DNA from: a virus
DNA: 42,111 nucleotides
IMG/VR virus record: IMGVR_UViG_3300015076_000006
Span: 1 to 42,111 of that record
Strand: one strand, 5' to 3'
The position numbers and the translations under genes are program-made. Below the pieces are notes generated by a model. That model was given only the letters and a program-made list of their open reading frames with translations, ran no database searches and was not told the origin of the DNA. This document shows positions 1-6,835 of this stretch, one piece after another; the stretch's first letter is position 1, and the number at the start of each line of letters is the position of its first letter.

Positions 1-165
1 TACGCCTACGCCAACGCCGCCGCCGCCAACGCCGCCGCCAACGCCGCCGCTCGCGACAAATTCTTGGCTTTCGTCGCCGAAGAAGTCGTTCAAATCCTGA
101 TCGACATGAAAGCCCCAGGCACTGAGTGGCTTGATCTTGCTCCGATCCAAACTGCTGCGGCTTGA
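1..165 (+). CDS. C-terminal part of Ala/Asn-repeat early protein (split by window ends)
   Basis: This is the 3' end of the gene that begins at 41522; the two halves are one gene on the circular genome. The visible 54 residues start in a low-complexity Ala/Asn/Tyr tract (about residues 1-17 here) made of GCC, AAC and TAC codons, followed by an acidic-hydrophobic tail that begins RDKFLAFVAEEVV and ends at TGA 163-165. The first 17 bases do not match the equivalent bases at the other end of the window, so the repeat length differs between the two copies, though both stay in frame. Function is unknown. Confidence 0.85.
   Translation, partial: YAYANAAAANAAANAAARDKFLAFVAEEVVQILIDMKAPGTEWLDLAPIQTAAA
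18..143 (+). repeat. Terminal direct repeat, left copy (circular overlap)
   Basis: Bases 18-143 are identical to 41986-42111. Because both copies lie in the same reading frame of the same gene, the simplest reading is assembly overlap of a circular or circularly permuted genome, not a true terminal repeat. The match stops abruptly at base 17, inside the GCC/AAC repeat tract. Confidence 0.9.
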
Positions 166-173
166 GGCACACC

Positions 174-371
174 ATGACACTCGAACAAGCCCAGACACTG
201 GCAGACAAGCGCCAAGCCACCTTTCCCGGAGCGTGGGTTGAAATCATCCAGAACGATTGGAACGACTACAGCGTGTCCGTTGATTTTCGCGGCTATTCAG
301 GCGAGTCGATCTGCGAGGCCATTTCGACGCGCAACGGCAACATTCAACAGCTTTACACATGGGGGCATTGA
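174..371 (+). CDS. Small hypothetical protein (65 aa)
   Basis: The ATG at 174 is preferred to a TTG at 162, which would overlap the previous stop. The protein is soluble, with no membrane segment, and includes the stretch GAWVEIIQNDWNDYSVSVDF, which looks like a short beta-rich domain. No family was recognised. The gene follows the repeat protein by 8 bp, and its TGA overlaps the next start by one base (TGATG), so it is co-translated in the rightward early operon. Confidence 0.7.
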   Translation: MTLEQAQTLADKRQATFPGAWVEIIQNDWNDYSVSVDFRGYSGESICEAISTRNGNIQQLYTWGH

Positions 372-577
372 TGAAGCGCCCTCCTGAAATGAGCCGCGCT
401 CAATTCACTGCTGCGCTTAAGCGCCATGGCTGGACAAAACAGCTTCTCTGGATATGTCGCACAGATCGCGATGCTGCGGTGGGCATGGTGCTGCACATGA
501 ACGGCAGGCCCGCATATCGGGCCTCGCTGGCAAAGGCCGTTCGAGCTTTCGAAACCGATGAACGGAGGCCAGCATGA
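371..577 (+). CDS. Small hypothetical protein (68 aa)
   Basis: The start ATG at 371 overlaps the previous TGA by one base, and a GGGGGC stretch at 361-366 can act as ribosome binding site. An upstream ATG at 359 is possible but poorly spaced. The product is basic (RAQFTAALKRHGW, VRAFETDERRPA) and has no recognised domain. It ends with an ATGA overlap onto the next gene. Probably a host-takeover or accessory protein, by position only. Confidence 0.65.
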   Translation: MKRPPEMSRAQFTAALKRHGWTKQLLWICRTDRDAAVGMVLHMNGRPAYRASLAKAVRAFETDERRPA

Positions 578-777
578 ACCGCCCCCTTCACGCTGGCATA
601 GCCCGCATTCTCAGCAAGCCCCACCACCGCATATTGATCGTGGGCAAGGCTTCCACGCTGTCAGCACAACTCGCGGCCATTGCAGATCGTGAGCTAGGCA
701 TTGTCCCTTGGCAAGACGTGGACTGCAACGCGCCGCACTATTCACCAACTGTTTCGAAAGAGGCTTCAAATGGCTGA
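574..777 (+). CDS. Small hypothetical protein (67 aa)
   Basis: It starts in an ATGA overlap with the preceding gene. The protein is basic at the N-terminus (LHAGIARILSKPHHRILIVG) with an alternating hydrophobic stretch and no clear membrane segment. Its C-terminus overlaps the start of the next gene (770). No family was recognised; the gene is supported by tight packing in the operon. Confidence 0.6.
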   Translation: MNRPLHAGIARILSKPHHRILIVGKASTLSAQLAAIADRELGIVPWQDVDCNAPHYSPTVSKEASNG

Positions 778-1129
778 ACATTCACCACTGCCTTGGCGTG
801 CTTGTGGACAAGATCGCGGAGGCTGCGAATGCGGTATTGTGGACTCAATACCGGGAGACTTTTCTGTGTGTACGGCAAATAGGCGCACTCGCGTTGCTCT
901 TGTTCACGAACATATGGCCGACGCTCCCGATCTGATTTACCAATCCATAGACCCAAACATCGTTAAGGCCAACGCCGCCTTCATTGTCAAAGCCTGCAAC
1001 TCCCATGATGATCTGGTGAAGGCGCTGGAAGCCATGACTGACCGATGGGAACCAGACTGCATCGGCACTGACCGGATTATGTGGGAGAACGCCCTCGCCG
1101 CTCTCGCTCTCGCAAAAGGTGAAGCATGA
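770..1129 (+). CDS. Conserved phage protein with Cys-rich N-terminus (119 aa)
   Basis: The ATG at 770 (MAEHSPLPWRACGQD) is preferred because the upstream extension back to 701 is out of character and overlaps the previous gene. The pattern (MAEHSPLPW..., Gly/Cys-rich GGCECGIVDS, then NAAFIVKACNSHDDLVKALE) is a common small protein of alphaproteobacterial phages and prophages. Its role is unknown; the C-terminal part is probably helical. Joined to the next gene by ATGA. Confidence 0.75.
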   Translation: MAEHSPLPWRACGQDRGGCECGIVDSIPGDFSVCTANRRTRVALVHEHMADAPDLIYQSIDPNIVKANAAFIVKACNSHDDLVKALEAMTDRWEPDCIGTDRIMWENALAALALAKGEA

Positions 1130-1323
1130 GAGACAGTGAACGCATGGGCGGTTATCTCGATCACCAGCCAACACGCGCTGACATTCTCGACTTCACGTGC
1201 CACCACATCCGCGTCGAAGCGGAAGAACTGGCCGGAATGAATATCAGCCTCACCAAAGAACAGGAGGACGATCTGTCAACTGCGGCGGCTGAATTGAATG
1301 CAATTCTTAGGAGGCTTTCATGA
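1126..1323 (+). CDS. Small hypothetical protein (65 aa)
   Basis: It begins in an ATGA overlap and ends in an ATGA overlap with the ERF gene. The product is acidic and helical, with TKEQEDDLSTAAAELNAILR near its end. The tight coupling to the annealing protein suggests a recombination-module accessory, but no motif supports a specific function. Confidence 0.6.
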   Translation: MRDSERMGGYLDHQPTRADILDFTCHHIRVEAEELAGMNISLTKEQEDDLSTAAAELNAILRRLS

Positions 1324-1904
1324 AAACGAGCGAAAAACTTGACGCACTGGCTCCTGACTATATCGCGGCGCAAACCGAACTCAAGAACGCTGCCTTTGAC
1401 AAGGTTAACCCGCATTTCAAGAGCCGCTACGCCACGTTGGCACAAGTGCGCGACACCATCACGCCCGTTCTGGCCAAGCATGCGCTGGCAGTCATCCAAG
1501 GCTCATTGGTAACAGATGGCACGGCTATCATCACAACCCGCTTGCTGCACAAGTCAGGGCAATGGATTGAAAGCAGCTACCCATTTGCAATTGGCAAGCC
1601 GCAGGAAATGGGCAGCGCCATGACATACGCGAGGCGCTATGGCCTTTCGGCGATTTGTAACATTGCATCGGAGGAAGATGACGATGGCAACGAGGGGAAC
1701 AAAACTGAACCCACCAAGGTTGCCACGCGGGATGAATTCCAAGACCTTTGCCGCATTATGAATATGTGCAGCACTCCGTCCGAATTGCAGGAATGGGCGC
1801 ATGCCAGCAAGGCACGAATTGACAAACTAAATGGTGATTTGGTCAAGAACCTCCGCGCGTCCTTTGATGACAAGATGACGGAATTGAAAGCCAGGGCAGC
1901 ATGA
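1320..1904 (+). CDS. erf: ERF-family single-strand annealing protein
   Basis: Predicted homologous-recombination protein that pairs complementary single strands, likely for circularising or repairing phage DNA. The N-terminal 130 residues show the ERF pattern: a helix (LAPDYIAAQTELKNAAFD), the NPHFKSRYATLAQVRDTITPVL segment, then the core MGSAMTYARRYGLSAICNIA and an acidic EEDDDGNEG end. The C-terminal 60 residues are a variable helical tail. Length (194 aa) is normal for phage ERF proteins. It lies in a recombination cassette with the NinB-like and HNH genes, and a RusA resolvase is encoded in the leftward unit. The assignment is firm at family level. Confidence 0.92.
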   Translation: MKTSEKLDALAPDYIAAQTELKNAAFDKVNPHFKSRYATLAQVRDTITPVLAKHALAVIQGSLVTDGTAIITTRLLHKSGQWIESSYPFAIGKPQEMGSAMTYARRYGLSAICNIASEEDDDGNEGNKTEPTKVATRDEFQDLCRIMNMCSTPSELQEWAHASKARIDKLNGDLVKNLRASFDDKMTELKARAA

Positions 1905-2320
1905 AAGAGGAAGCACCCATTGTCTTGCGCCGCACCCGTCACGGGCTAGAGGCTCTTGACCAGATCGACGCCGAACTGCTGGACACAATCAGCCTTGGAA
2001 GTGATGTGGAAGTAATCCTTCGCAAGCGCCGCTCAGGCCCCCAGCAGCGGCTCTATTGGAGGGTTTTGGGCAATGTGGTCAGGGCAACAGACAGGTGGCC
2101 CACATCACAGCACCTTCACGATGAAATCAAGTTTGCGCTTGGCTATGTGGAAAAGCGCGTTTCATTCACAGGGGCTATTTATTACCGAGCCGACAGCACG
2201 GCATTTCAGAAAATGGACGGTCAGGAATTCAAGGTTTACTTCGACCGCGCCATGAAACTGATTGCCGAGCATTGCGGCTTCGATCCGCTGGCGGAATATG
2301 TTGAGAGGAAGGCAGCATGA
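1901..2320 (+). CDS. NinB-like/phage recombination-associated protein
   Basis: The protein has 139 aa with an RSGPQQRLYWRVLGNVVRAT segment, followed by HLHDEIKFALGYVE and a C-terminal EYVERKA. The 'xxQxRLYWxxL' arrangement and location directly after an ERF protein resemble NinB/Orf-type single-strand DNA-binding recombination mediators, where DNA is held by a basic helical face. I see no catalytic motif. The family name is tentative; it could be another conserved phage recombination accessory. Overlaps both neighbours by ATGA. Confidence 0.6.
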   Translation: MKEEAPIVLRRTRHGLEALDQIDAELLDTISLGSDVEVILRKRRSGPQQRLYWRVLGNVVRATDRWPTSQHLHDEIKFALGYVEKRVSFTGAIYYRADSTAFQKMDGQEFKVYFDRAMKLIAEHCGFDPLAEYVERKAA

Positions 2321-2655
2321 GCCAGCGGGTTGAATTCACCACCAAAGTCAAAGTTACAGCTTTCACCCGCGCCAAGGGCCGCTGCGATGAATGCACGGTG
2401 CGGGTGATTGCACCTGAGTATGACCATCGCGTTCCGCTGGCCATGGGCGGCGAAAGCACATTGGAGAACTGTGTTGTGCTGTGCCGCACTTGTCACGCAC
2501 TGAAAACCACACAGCAAGACATTCCGCGCATTGCCAAATCCAAACGCATTGAAGCCAAGCATCGCGGGGCGAAGCGCGGCCCTAAACAGAAGATCGCAAG
2601 CCGTGGATTCCGGCGCACTGAAAGCAACACGAAACAAACGAGTGTGAGGTTTTGA
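2317..2655 (+). CDS. HNH endonuclease
   Basis: This small 112-aa HNH nuclease has two zinc-binding CxxC pairs (C23/C26 and C56/C59) and the betabetaalpha-metal core DHRVPLAMGG (D36, H37), N51 and H60 in LCRTCHALKT. The C-terminal third is strongly basic (KHRGAKRGPKQK), suited to DNA contact. Phage HNH proteins either assist packaging or act in recombination. Position beside ERF, and far from the terminase genes, favours a recombination role or a free-standing nuclease. The start overlaps the previous gene by ATGA. Confidence 0.9.
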   Translation: MSQRVEFTTKVKVTAFTRAKGRCDECTVRVIAPEYDHRVPLAMGGESTLENCVVLCRTCHALKTTQQDIPRIAKSKRIEAKHRGAKRGPKQKIASRGFRRTESNTKQTSVRF

Positions 2656-2657
2656 AC

Positions 2658-2888
2658 ATGACCGAAGATGAAGCCAAGACGAAGTGGTGCCCATACGCGA
2701 TTTATCCGTTTGCGGGAGGTATGTCGGCAAATCGTGGCTTTGACAGCCACTCAAGCGAGGATAAAGTCAAATGCATCGGCTCTGCCTGCATGGCTTGGCG
2801 CATAGGATTGTCACTTACAATCTCCGGTGACAATCAAGAAATTGGCACGAAGCCGCACGGTTTTTGTGGGTTAGCAGGCAGGCCATGA
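2658..2888 (+). CDS. Small Cys-containing conserved phage protein (76 aa)
   Basis: The ATG at 2658 follows the HNH stop by two bases; a TTG at 2652 overlaps it and is less likely. The protein shows KWCPYA near the N-terminus and CIGSACMAWR in the middle, a cysteine arrangement seen in many small phage proteins that probably bind zinc. Cys residues recur near the end (GFCGLAGRP). No enzyme motif is visible. Confidence 0.75.
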   Translation: MTEDEAKTKWCPYAIYPFAGGMSANRGFDSHSSEDKVKCIGSACMAWRIGLSLTISGDNQEIGTKPHGFCGLAGRP

Positions 2889-3040
2889 AACTCATTCTTG
2901 CAATTCTGGCCTCTCTCAAGCCCAAGCCTGAACCCAAGGTTCACTACATCACAAGCATTTTCACCAACAACCAGAAGATCGTAATAGGAGCTACCAATGA
3001 CGCTTACCGACCAGCTAACAGCAGCACAAACGCATCGTGA
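2885..3040 (+). CDS. Very small hypothetical protein (51 aa)
   Basis: A short reading frame starting in an ATGA overlap with the gene before it. The N-terminus (MKLILAILASLKPKPEPK) is hydrophobic then Lys/Pro-rich, like a short signal or membrane anchor. It overlaps the next gene, in another frame, by 44 bp, so only the first part may matter. Plausible because it fills an otherwise empty stretch of a densely packed operon, but weakly supported. Confidence 0.4.
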   Translation: MKLILAILASLKPKPEPKVHYITSIFTNNQKIVIGATNDAYRPANSSTNAS

Positions 3041-3206
3041 AGCTGACAGCCAGAACTACGACATGCAGATCGAAATGATTGGCAAGCATGTTGAATTCAT
3101 CCAGCAGCAGAAAGGTTTATCACTGGGCGCACATGACAAGGCGATTGCTATCATCAAGGCGCAGATTGAAGCCCACAAGGCATTCATTGGCGAAGAGGCC
3201 GCCTAG
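2997..3206 (+). CDS. Small hypothetical helical protein (69 aa)
   Basis: Start supported by an AGGAG site at about 2986-2990. The product is hydrophilic and almost wholly helical (coiled-coil-like), with many Gln, Glu, His and Lys residues (THREADSQNYDMQIEMIG, IIKAQIEAHKAFIG). No domain recognised. It is followed by a 45-bp gap before the next gene, so it closes a tightly linked sub-block. Confidence 0.65.
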   Translation: MTLTDQLTAAQTHREADSQNYDMQIEMIGKHVEFIQQQKGLSLGAHDKAIAIIKAQIEAHKAFIGEEAA

Positions 3207-3251
3207 AAAACCCCGCGTCGGGGAACGACGCTTAACTGAAAGGAAACTAAA

Positions 3252-3476
3252 ATGAAGACTCTAATCTCACTTGCCTTGTTTACCCTGCTTTCCAGTGCTG
3301 CAACGGCTGCTGTTGTGGTCAAACCAGCGCCCCCGCCTGTTACACTGCTCACACCAGAGCAGGCGGCGGCTCGCTTTGCCTCACTGTTCCCGTCACGCGG
3401 TGACAGCAACGATACGGGCGGCGTGAATTGCCCTGCCGTTGTGATTGGTGCTTGCCACTCGCATCCGAACAAGTAA
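3252..3476 (+). CDS. Small secreted or periplasmic protein (74 aa)
   Basis: The start is supported by AAAGGAAA at about 3239-3246. The first 19-20 residues form a clear Sec signal peptide (MKTLISLALFTLLSSAATAA). The mature part begins with a Pro/Val linker, then PEQAAARFASLF, and ends with two cysteines (CPAVVIGAC) and His residues, which may form a disulfide in the periplasm. An exported early protein in a phage often acts in superinfection exclusion or envelope modification; that is only inference. Confidence 0.7.
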   Translation: MKTLISLALFTLLSSAATAAVVVKPAPPPVTLLTPEQAAARFASLFPSRGDSNDTGGVNCPAVVIGACHSHPNK

Positions 3477-3531
3477 ACCTCGCGGAACGCCGGAGCACCC
3501 CGGCGCTCTACCAGATTTATGAGGCGATGTA

Positions 3532-3975
3532 ATGGCAATCCTTAACTACACCACGAAGATTTCAGCGGAAAAGACCGTTGGCGAAATTCAGGCAATTCTT
3601 GTGAAGGCAAGGGCCAGCGCGGTTATGTCGGAGTTCGATAATGGCATCATTTCTCGACTGTCATTCAAAGTGACAACCGTTCACGGCGACCATGCGTTTC
3701 AATTGCCCGCCAACATCGAAGGCGTGTTCAACGCCATGAAGCGCGACCATCGGGTGCCGCAACATCTTAAAATAAGGGAGCAGGCGGCGCGTGTCGCATG
3801 GCGCATCATCAAAGATTGGGTTGAAGCGCAGATTGCCATCATTGAAGCCGATATGGCCACGTTGCCGCAAGTGTTTCTGCCCTACATGCAGATCAGCGCC
3901 AACGACACAGTCTATTCCAGATTTGAGAAGCAGGGCTTTCCTGCACTGACATATGGAGGAAAAGATGAAGATTAG
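3532..3975 (+). CDS. Conserved phage protein, MAILNYTTKI family (147 aa)
   Basis: A conserved hypothetical protein frequent in alphaproteobacterial phages. Recognisable parts are the start MAILNYTTKISAEKTVGEIQ, a basic middle (FQLPANIEGVFNAMKRDHRV) and the helix QAARVAWRIIKDWVEAQIAI. It ends in VFLPYMQI. It has no known catalytic motif; the helical core suggests nucleic-acid or protein binding. It starts 55 bp after the secreted protein gene and overlaps the next gene slightly. Confidence 0.8.
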   Translation: MAILNYTTKISAEKTVGEIQAILVKARASAVMSEFDNGIISRLSFKVTTVHGDHAFQLPANIEGVFNAMKRDHRVPQHLKIREQAARVAWRIIKDWVEAQIAIIEADMATLPQVFLPYMQISANDTVYSRFEKQGFPALTYGGKDED

Positions 3976-4180
3976 TTACGATGACTGGCTGAAAGCCAAA
4001 GGGCTATATCTGCTGGCAAAGACCGCGAACGATAAGGCCGACGAATACAGGAGAGCGCTAGAGGTTCATCTTGGAAAGATGGCCGACGACTATGGCCACA
4101 TTTCAGATTCGGTTCATGGCACTCGTGATTTCGACGAAGCCTTGCAGCTAGAGGGCATCACAGTAGAGCCCAAACCATGA
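3965..4180 (+). CDS. Small hypothetical protein (71 aa)
   Basis: The ATG at 3965 is chosen because GGAGGA at 3955-3960 sits at the right distance; an ATG at 3953 would contain that site. The protein is helical and acidic (LAKTANDKADEYRRALEVHL) with no recognised domain. It overlaps the previous gene by 11 bp and the next by ATGA. Confidence 0.65.
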   Translation: MKISYDDWLKAKGLYLLAKTANDKADEYRRALEVHLGKMADDYGHISDSVHGTRDFDEALQLEGITVEPKP

Positions 4181-4431
4181 CCACCCTGTTAGACGCAATC
4201 GCAGGCACGATCCTGCGCAACGGGCGGGCGCTTGAAACTGTTCTGGATGCAGGCGATTGCGAACGCATTGCAAAGAGCGTGCTGGAGGCCCAACCCACCA
4301 TCACCCTGCCAGAGATTGAGACGCGCATGGCAAATCTCGAACCAGAGGAGAGAGATGATTGGCCATACCAAGCCATTCGCCAACTCCAAGCCGAACTGAA
4401 TGCCAGATCTGAAAAGAAGTGGAGGAAGTGA
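4177..4431 (+). CDS. Small hypothetical protein (84 aa)
   Basis: It begins in an ATGA overlap. The product is acidic in the middle (LPEIETRMANLEPEERDDW) with a basic C-terminus (ARSEKKWRK) and is predicted helical. No family recognised. Its stop overlaps the next start in TGATG, with GGAGG upstream for the following tiny membrane gene. Confidence 0.6.
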   Translation: MTTLLDAIAGTILRNGRALETVLDAGDCERIAKSVLEAQPTITLPEIETRMANLEPEERDDWPYQAIRQLQAELNARSEKKWRK

Positions 4432-4520
4432 TGGGTATAATTCAAGTAGTTGCGGTTATCTGCATTTTTGGCGGGGTTGCGCTTATAGTATTGGGCTTTG
4501 CGATGGTGTTTTTTAGATGA
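4431..4520 (+). CDS. Tiny single-pass membrane peptide (29 aa)
   Basis: ATG overlaps the previous TGA and has GGAGG at 4421-4425. The whole peptide is one membrane segment (about residues 3-27, VVAVICIFGGVALIVLGFAM) with a single Arg at the end. Its stop overlaps the next start (ATGA), so translation is coupled on both sides. Such peptides can modulate membrane proteins; the function here is unknown. Confidence 0.6.
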   Translation: MGIIQVVAVICIFGGVALIVLGFAMVFFR

Positions 4521-4696
4521 CCCACTCCTCCGACATTCGCGCCATGTTCGATGACACAATCATCCCGTTCCCGCTGAGGCCTGATGTGGTGGTCAAGATA
4601 CACGGCATTCCCCCCGACATGACCGAACAGGAAGCAGAACGCCTTGCAAAATTCATCAAGGCATTTGCCAAACCAAAACAGGACAACTCCAAATGA
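4517..4696 (+). CDS. Small hypothetical protein (59 aa)
   Basis: It begins in ATGA with the membrane peptide and ends in ATGA with the next gene, so the four-gene block 4177-5187 is translationally coupled. The sequence has a short beta-like segment (PDVVVKIHGIPPDMTEQEAE) followed by a helix (AERLAKFIKAFAK), compatible with a small folded domain. No family recognised. Confidence 0.6.
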   Translation: MTHSSDIRAMFDDTIIPFPLRPDVVVKIHGIPPDMTEQEAERLAKFIKAFAKPKQDNSK

Positions 4697-5187
4697 CTGA
4701 TGTTGAGAAGCTGCTGCATTGGGCATTTGAACATTTGCCAACACATGAAGCTGTTGCGATCAAAGCAGTAATAACACAACTCCAATCCGAACTCGCCGCC
4801 GCACGCGCTCGTGATGTTTCATGGGCGGAGGAAGTCAGGGTGTATAAATCGGAATGTAAGCAGCTTCAATCCGCCTTTGAAGCCGCACGCGCTGGCAATG
4901 ATGTGATTGAGGGTGATAACGTCGCCCTGAGTGCAGCGCTTCGTGAGTTGCTAAGGCTTTATGACTGGCGGAATGTCTTAGCTGACACTGCAAAAGACAA
5001 CCCCGGCATTGACCAGCGCAAAGATTTACTGACCTATGGCCGTGAAAAGAAAGCCGCGTGGGAAGTTGCTCGTAATGTGCTGTTCACCCGCCCCGCACAA
5101 TGGATTGCGACCGACCCAAACGGATATAAGATCAAAATCAGGCCATCCGAAATAAAAAAGCCCGGCACCAATGAGGGGCCGGGCTAA
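4693..5187 (+). CDS. Hypothetical coiled-coil protein (164 aa), last gene of rightward unit
   Basis: The protein has a strongly helical N-terminal half (LQSELAAARARDVSWAEEVR, CKQLQSAFEAARAG), probably a coiled coil, and a C-terminal segment with VLFTRPAQWIATDPNGYKIK. No enzyme motif is visible. Its last codons overlap the terminator hairpin at 5159-5185. It is convergent with the last leftward gene, with a 30-bp gap. Confidence 0.65.
   Translation: MTDVEKLLHWAFEHLPTHEAVAIKAVITQLQSELAAARARDVSWAEEVRVYKSECKQLQSAFEAARAGNDVIEGDNVALSAALRELLRLYDWRNVLADTAKDNPGIDQRKDLLTYGREKKAAWEVARNVLFTRPAQWIATDPNGYKIKIRPSEIKKPGTNEGPG
5159..5185 (-). terminator. Intrinsic terminator closing the leftward unit
   Basis: The stem AGCCCGGC (5159-5166) pairs with GCCGGGCT (5178-5185) around an 11-nt loop. 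The T-run lies on the minus-strand side (complement of AATAAAAAAG at 5151-5160), so it terminates leftward transcription. It overlaps the 3' end of the rightward gene, which has no T-run of its own, and may also slow opposing polymerases. Confidence 0.85.
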
Positions 5188-5217
5188 TATTCCAATATGG
5201 CGCGGACAAGCGCCCAA

Positions 5218-5529
5218 TCAATCGTGCGGCGCTCTATCATCCTCACCTGTGCCGCGCTGCTCGTAGGCAATGAGAAACACAATGCAGCAGCCAGCATGCC
5301 AGAGGTGGCTCTTACCAGTTTCGTGGTCAGCCTTTTCGCCAGCCCACCAAGCCCACATATGACGCATCAATGCGCCGAATATGCGTGACCACTTCATCCC
5401 CTTTTCCCAGTTTCGCTCCCCATACTTAGCCGCCCCGAAACCAAGGATGTCGCTGATCCCACTAAGGGCCTCTGGTGGGAATAGTTCAATTCTGACTTTC
5501 CCGCTATCGGACTTGGCGCCCTCACTCAT
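5218..5529 (-). CDS. dATP/dGTP diphosphohydrolase-like protein (DUF5664 type)
   Basis: The ATG at 5529 forms an ATGA overlap with the upstream gene and is preferred to 5544. The 103-aa protein shows the family pattern: SGKVRIELFPPEALSGIS, then AAKYGERNWEKGMKWSR, FGALMRHMWAWW and HETGKSHLWHA. Proteins of this type hydrolyse dATP or dGTP, and a related enzyme takes part in 2-aminoadenine synthesis in some phages. No PurZ-like partner gene is visible here, so pool adjustment is the likelier role. Family assignment good; activity inferred. Confidence 0.75.
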   Translation of the reverse strand: MSEGAKSDSGKVRIELFPPEALSGISDILGFGAAKYGERNWEKGMKWSRIFGALMRHMWAWWAGEKADHETGKSHLWHAGCCIVFLIAYEQRGTGEDDRAPHD

Positions 5530-6566
5530 TTGGAACGCATCCACTTCAGAAAGTCGGCCCCAGCCTCAATATCCACAAACGGAATAACGCGCCCTGCCCG
5601 CGTCTTGGCCAGAGGGTTGAGAATGGTAAAGATTGACGCGCCTTCATTCTGCTCCGTCTTGCCAATGCGCCGGGCATAGTCATCATTGAATTTATAGCCA
5701 CGGGTGCGGATGAGGACTGGTGTTGTGCCTTTTTCTGGTAATTCGGTTTGTGTGATTCCCCAATTGTGCTTGTGGCCACAGACGAGCAGATCAACGTCAG
5801 CCCCGAACTTGGCGGCTTTCAATGGCCCATGAAGGTTGTTCCACATGCTGTCGCCGGGGAAATCATGTGCGGCCCAGACATTGATCCGCGTTTGGTTGGG
5901 GAATTCAAGACTAAACCGTGCTTCCCAGTCATGCAGTACCAGCTTTTGTGTGCCGTGGCGCTTGGCCATCTGTGCGAGGATTGACGCGCCGTCTCCCCAA
6001 GCATCGTGATTTCCTAAAAGCCAGATCATCCATTTTATGCCAGCGTCCAGCATGAACCATTCGGCCAGTTTTCCTGCCGTCTTGGCGCTGGTTTCCTGAT
6101 CGGCGTATTTGCGTACCAATCGCCCAGCCCAATTGTTTGTTGTGTCGCCTATATTCGCGCCGTAAATCCCATCGCGGCGGCACAAGGCAATATGGCTTTC
6201 AAGCAGTGTCCAGTCGCAGCCATCGTCATCCACATGCGGGTCGCCAAAGAACATAATTCCGATTGGCTTCTTGTCTTTGACCTTTATCGGAAACCATGTG
6301 TGAGCGTCATAGGAAGCGCGGCGAATGGATGAGCGCTCTTTCATGCCGTCAATGATTTTGTTGATTGGCAGGCCGTCAGATGGAAAATCGGGGAATTCTA
6401 GTTCGTCTTTTGAAAGCTGCTTGATCTTGTAATTAGCGAGGCTGTGGCGCAGTGTGCCACGTTCAATGCCTAAAACACTTGCGGCCTTTCGTTCGCTGCG
6501 CCCGCACTTCACATACATTTCATAGCGGCGGTTTAACTCATCGTCGGAAATGCCAGGATTACTCAT
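5526..6566 (-). CDS. Calcineurin-like metallophosphoesterase with N-terminal helix-turn-helix
   Basis: All the metal-binding blocks of the metallophosphoesterase fold are present in order: GDPHVD (near residue 108), GDTTN, GNHD, AHD and GHKH. The first 70 or so residues resemble a Trp-repressor-type or transposase-like helix-turn-helix (ERKAASVLGIERGTLRHSLA), so the enzyme may be DNA-bound. Phage enzymes of this class may act on nucleotides, on DNA ends like Mre11/SbcD, or on phosphoprotein. Length (346 aa) is typical. Start overlaps the neighbouring gene by ATGA. Confidence 0.9.
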   Translation of the reverse strand: MSNPGISDDELNRRYEMYVKCGRSERKAASVLGIERGTLRHSLANYKIKQLSKDELEFPDFPSDGLPINKIIDGMKERSSIRRASYDAHTWFPIKVKDKKPIGIMFFGDPHVDDDGCDWTLLESHIALCRRDGIYGANIGDTTNNWAGRLVRKYADQETSAKTAGKLAEWFMLDAGIKWMIWLLGNHDAWGDGASILAQMAKRHGTQKLVLHDWEARFSLEFPNQTRINVWAAHDFPGDSMWNNLHGPLKAAKFGADVDLLVCGHKHNWGITQTELPEKGTTPVLIRTRGYKFNDDYARRIGKTEQNEGASIFTILNPLAKTRAGRVIPFVDIEAGADFLKWMRSK

Positions 6567-6820
6567 TCGTCGCCCTTTTCAATGCGTCGGAAGCCTAGCC
6601 GAAACAGGACATCGCCTATCTCATCGCCAGCTTCGTCAACGGCGGTTTCTGTCAGGAATGGAAAAACAATGTGCAGCACTTCATGCGCGGCGGTTGAAAG
6701 CATGGTTGGATCGTCCATGCGTTCATCGAGTTCTATCTCTCGGTCTATGTCGTAGGCATAGCCCCACGCGGATGAGAGCGGCTTCAAGACGACCTTGATT
6801 TTCTTGCGCCGCCTGCTCAT
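6563..6820 (-). CDS. Mini HExxH zinc-metallopeptidase-like protein (85 aa)
   Basis: The motif HEVLH (H46, E47, H50) is the zinc-binding/catalytic signature of gluzincin-like proteins; a third ligand cannot be assigned with confidence. A basic N-terminus (MSRRRKKIKVVLK) precedes a short beta-rich segment. The protein is far shorter than free SprT or WSS1 proteases, so it may be a minimal domain. Similar short HExxH proteins are known in phages, with uncertain function. Confidence 0.7.
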   Translation of the reverse strand: MSRRRKKIKVVLKPLSSAWGYAYDIDREIELDERMDDPTMLSTAAHEVLHIVFPFLTETAVDEAGDEIGDVLFRLGFRRIEKGDE

Positions 6821-6835
6821 GGCCGTCTTACTTTC

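Noticed and set aside
1-60. CRISPR or satellite array
   Set aside because: The GCC/AAC repeat is in-frame coding for Ala/Asn and has no spacers.
18-143. Physical terminal redundancy of the virion DNA
   Set aside because: The 126-bp identity lies within one gene and is the size of typical assembly overlap, so it does not show true packaging ends.
5218-5529. 2-aminoadenine (Z) genome modification system
   Set aside because: A dATP/dGTP hydrolase-like protein is present, but no PurZ-like adenylosuccinate synthetase or DNA polymerase gene was found, so Z-DNA synthesis is not supported.
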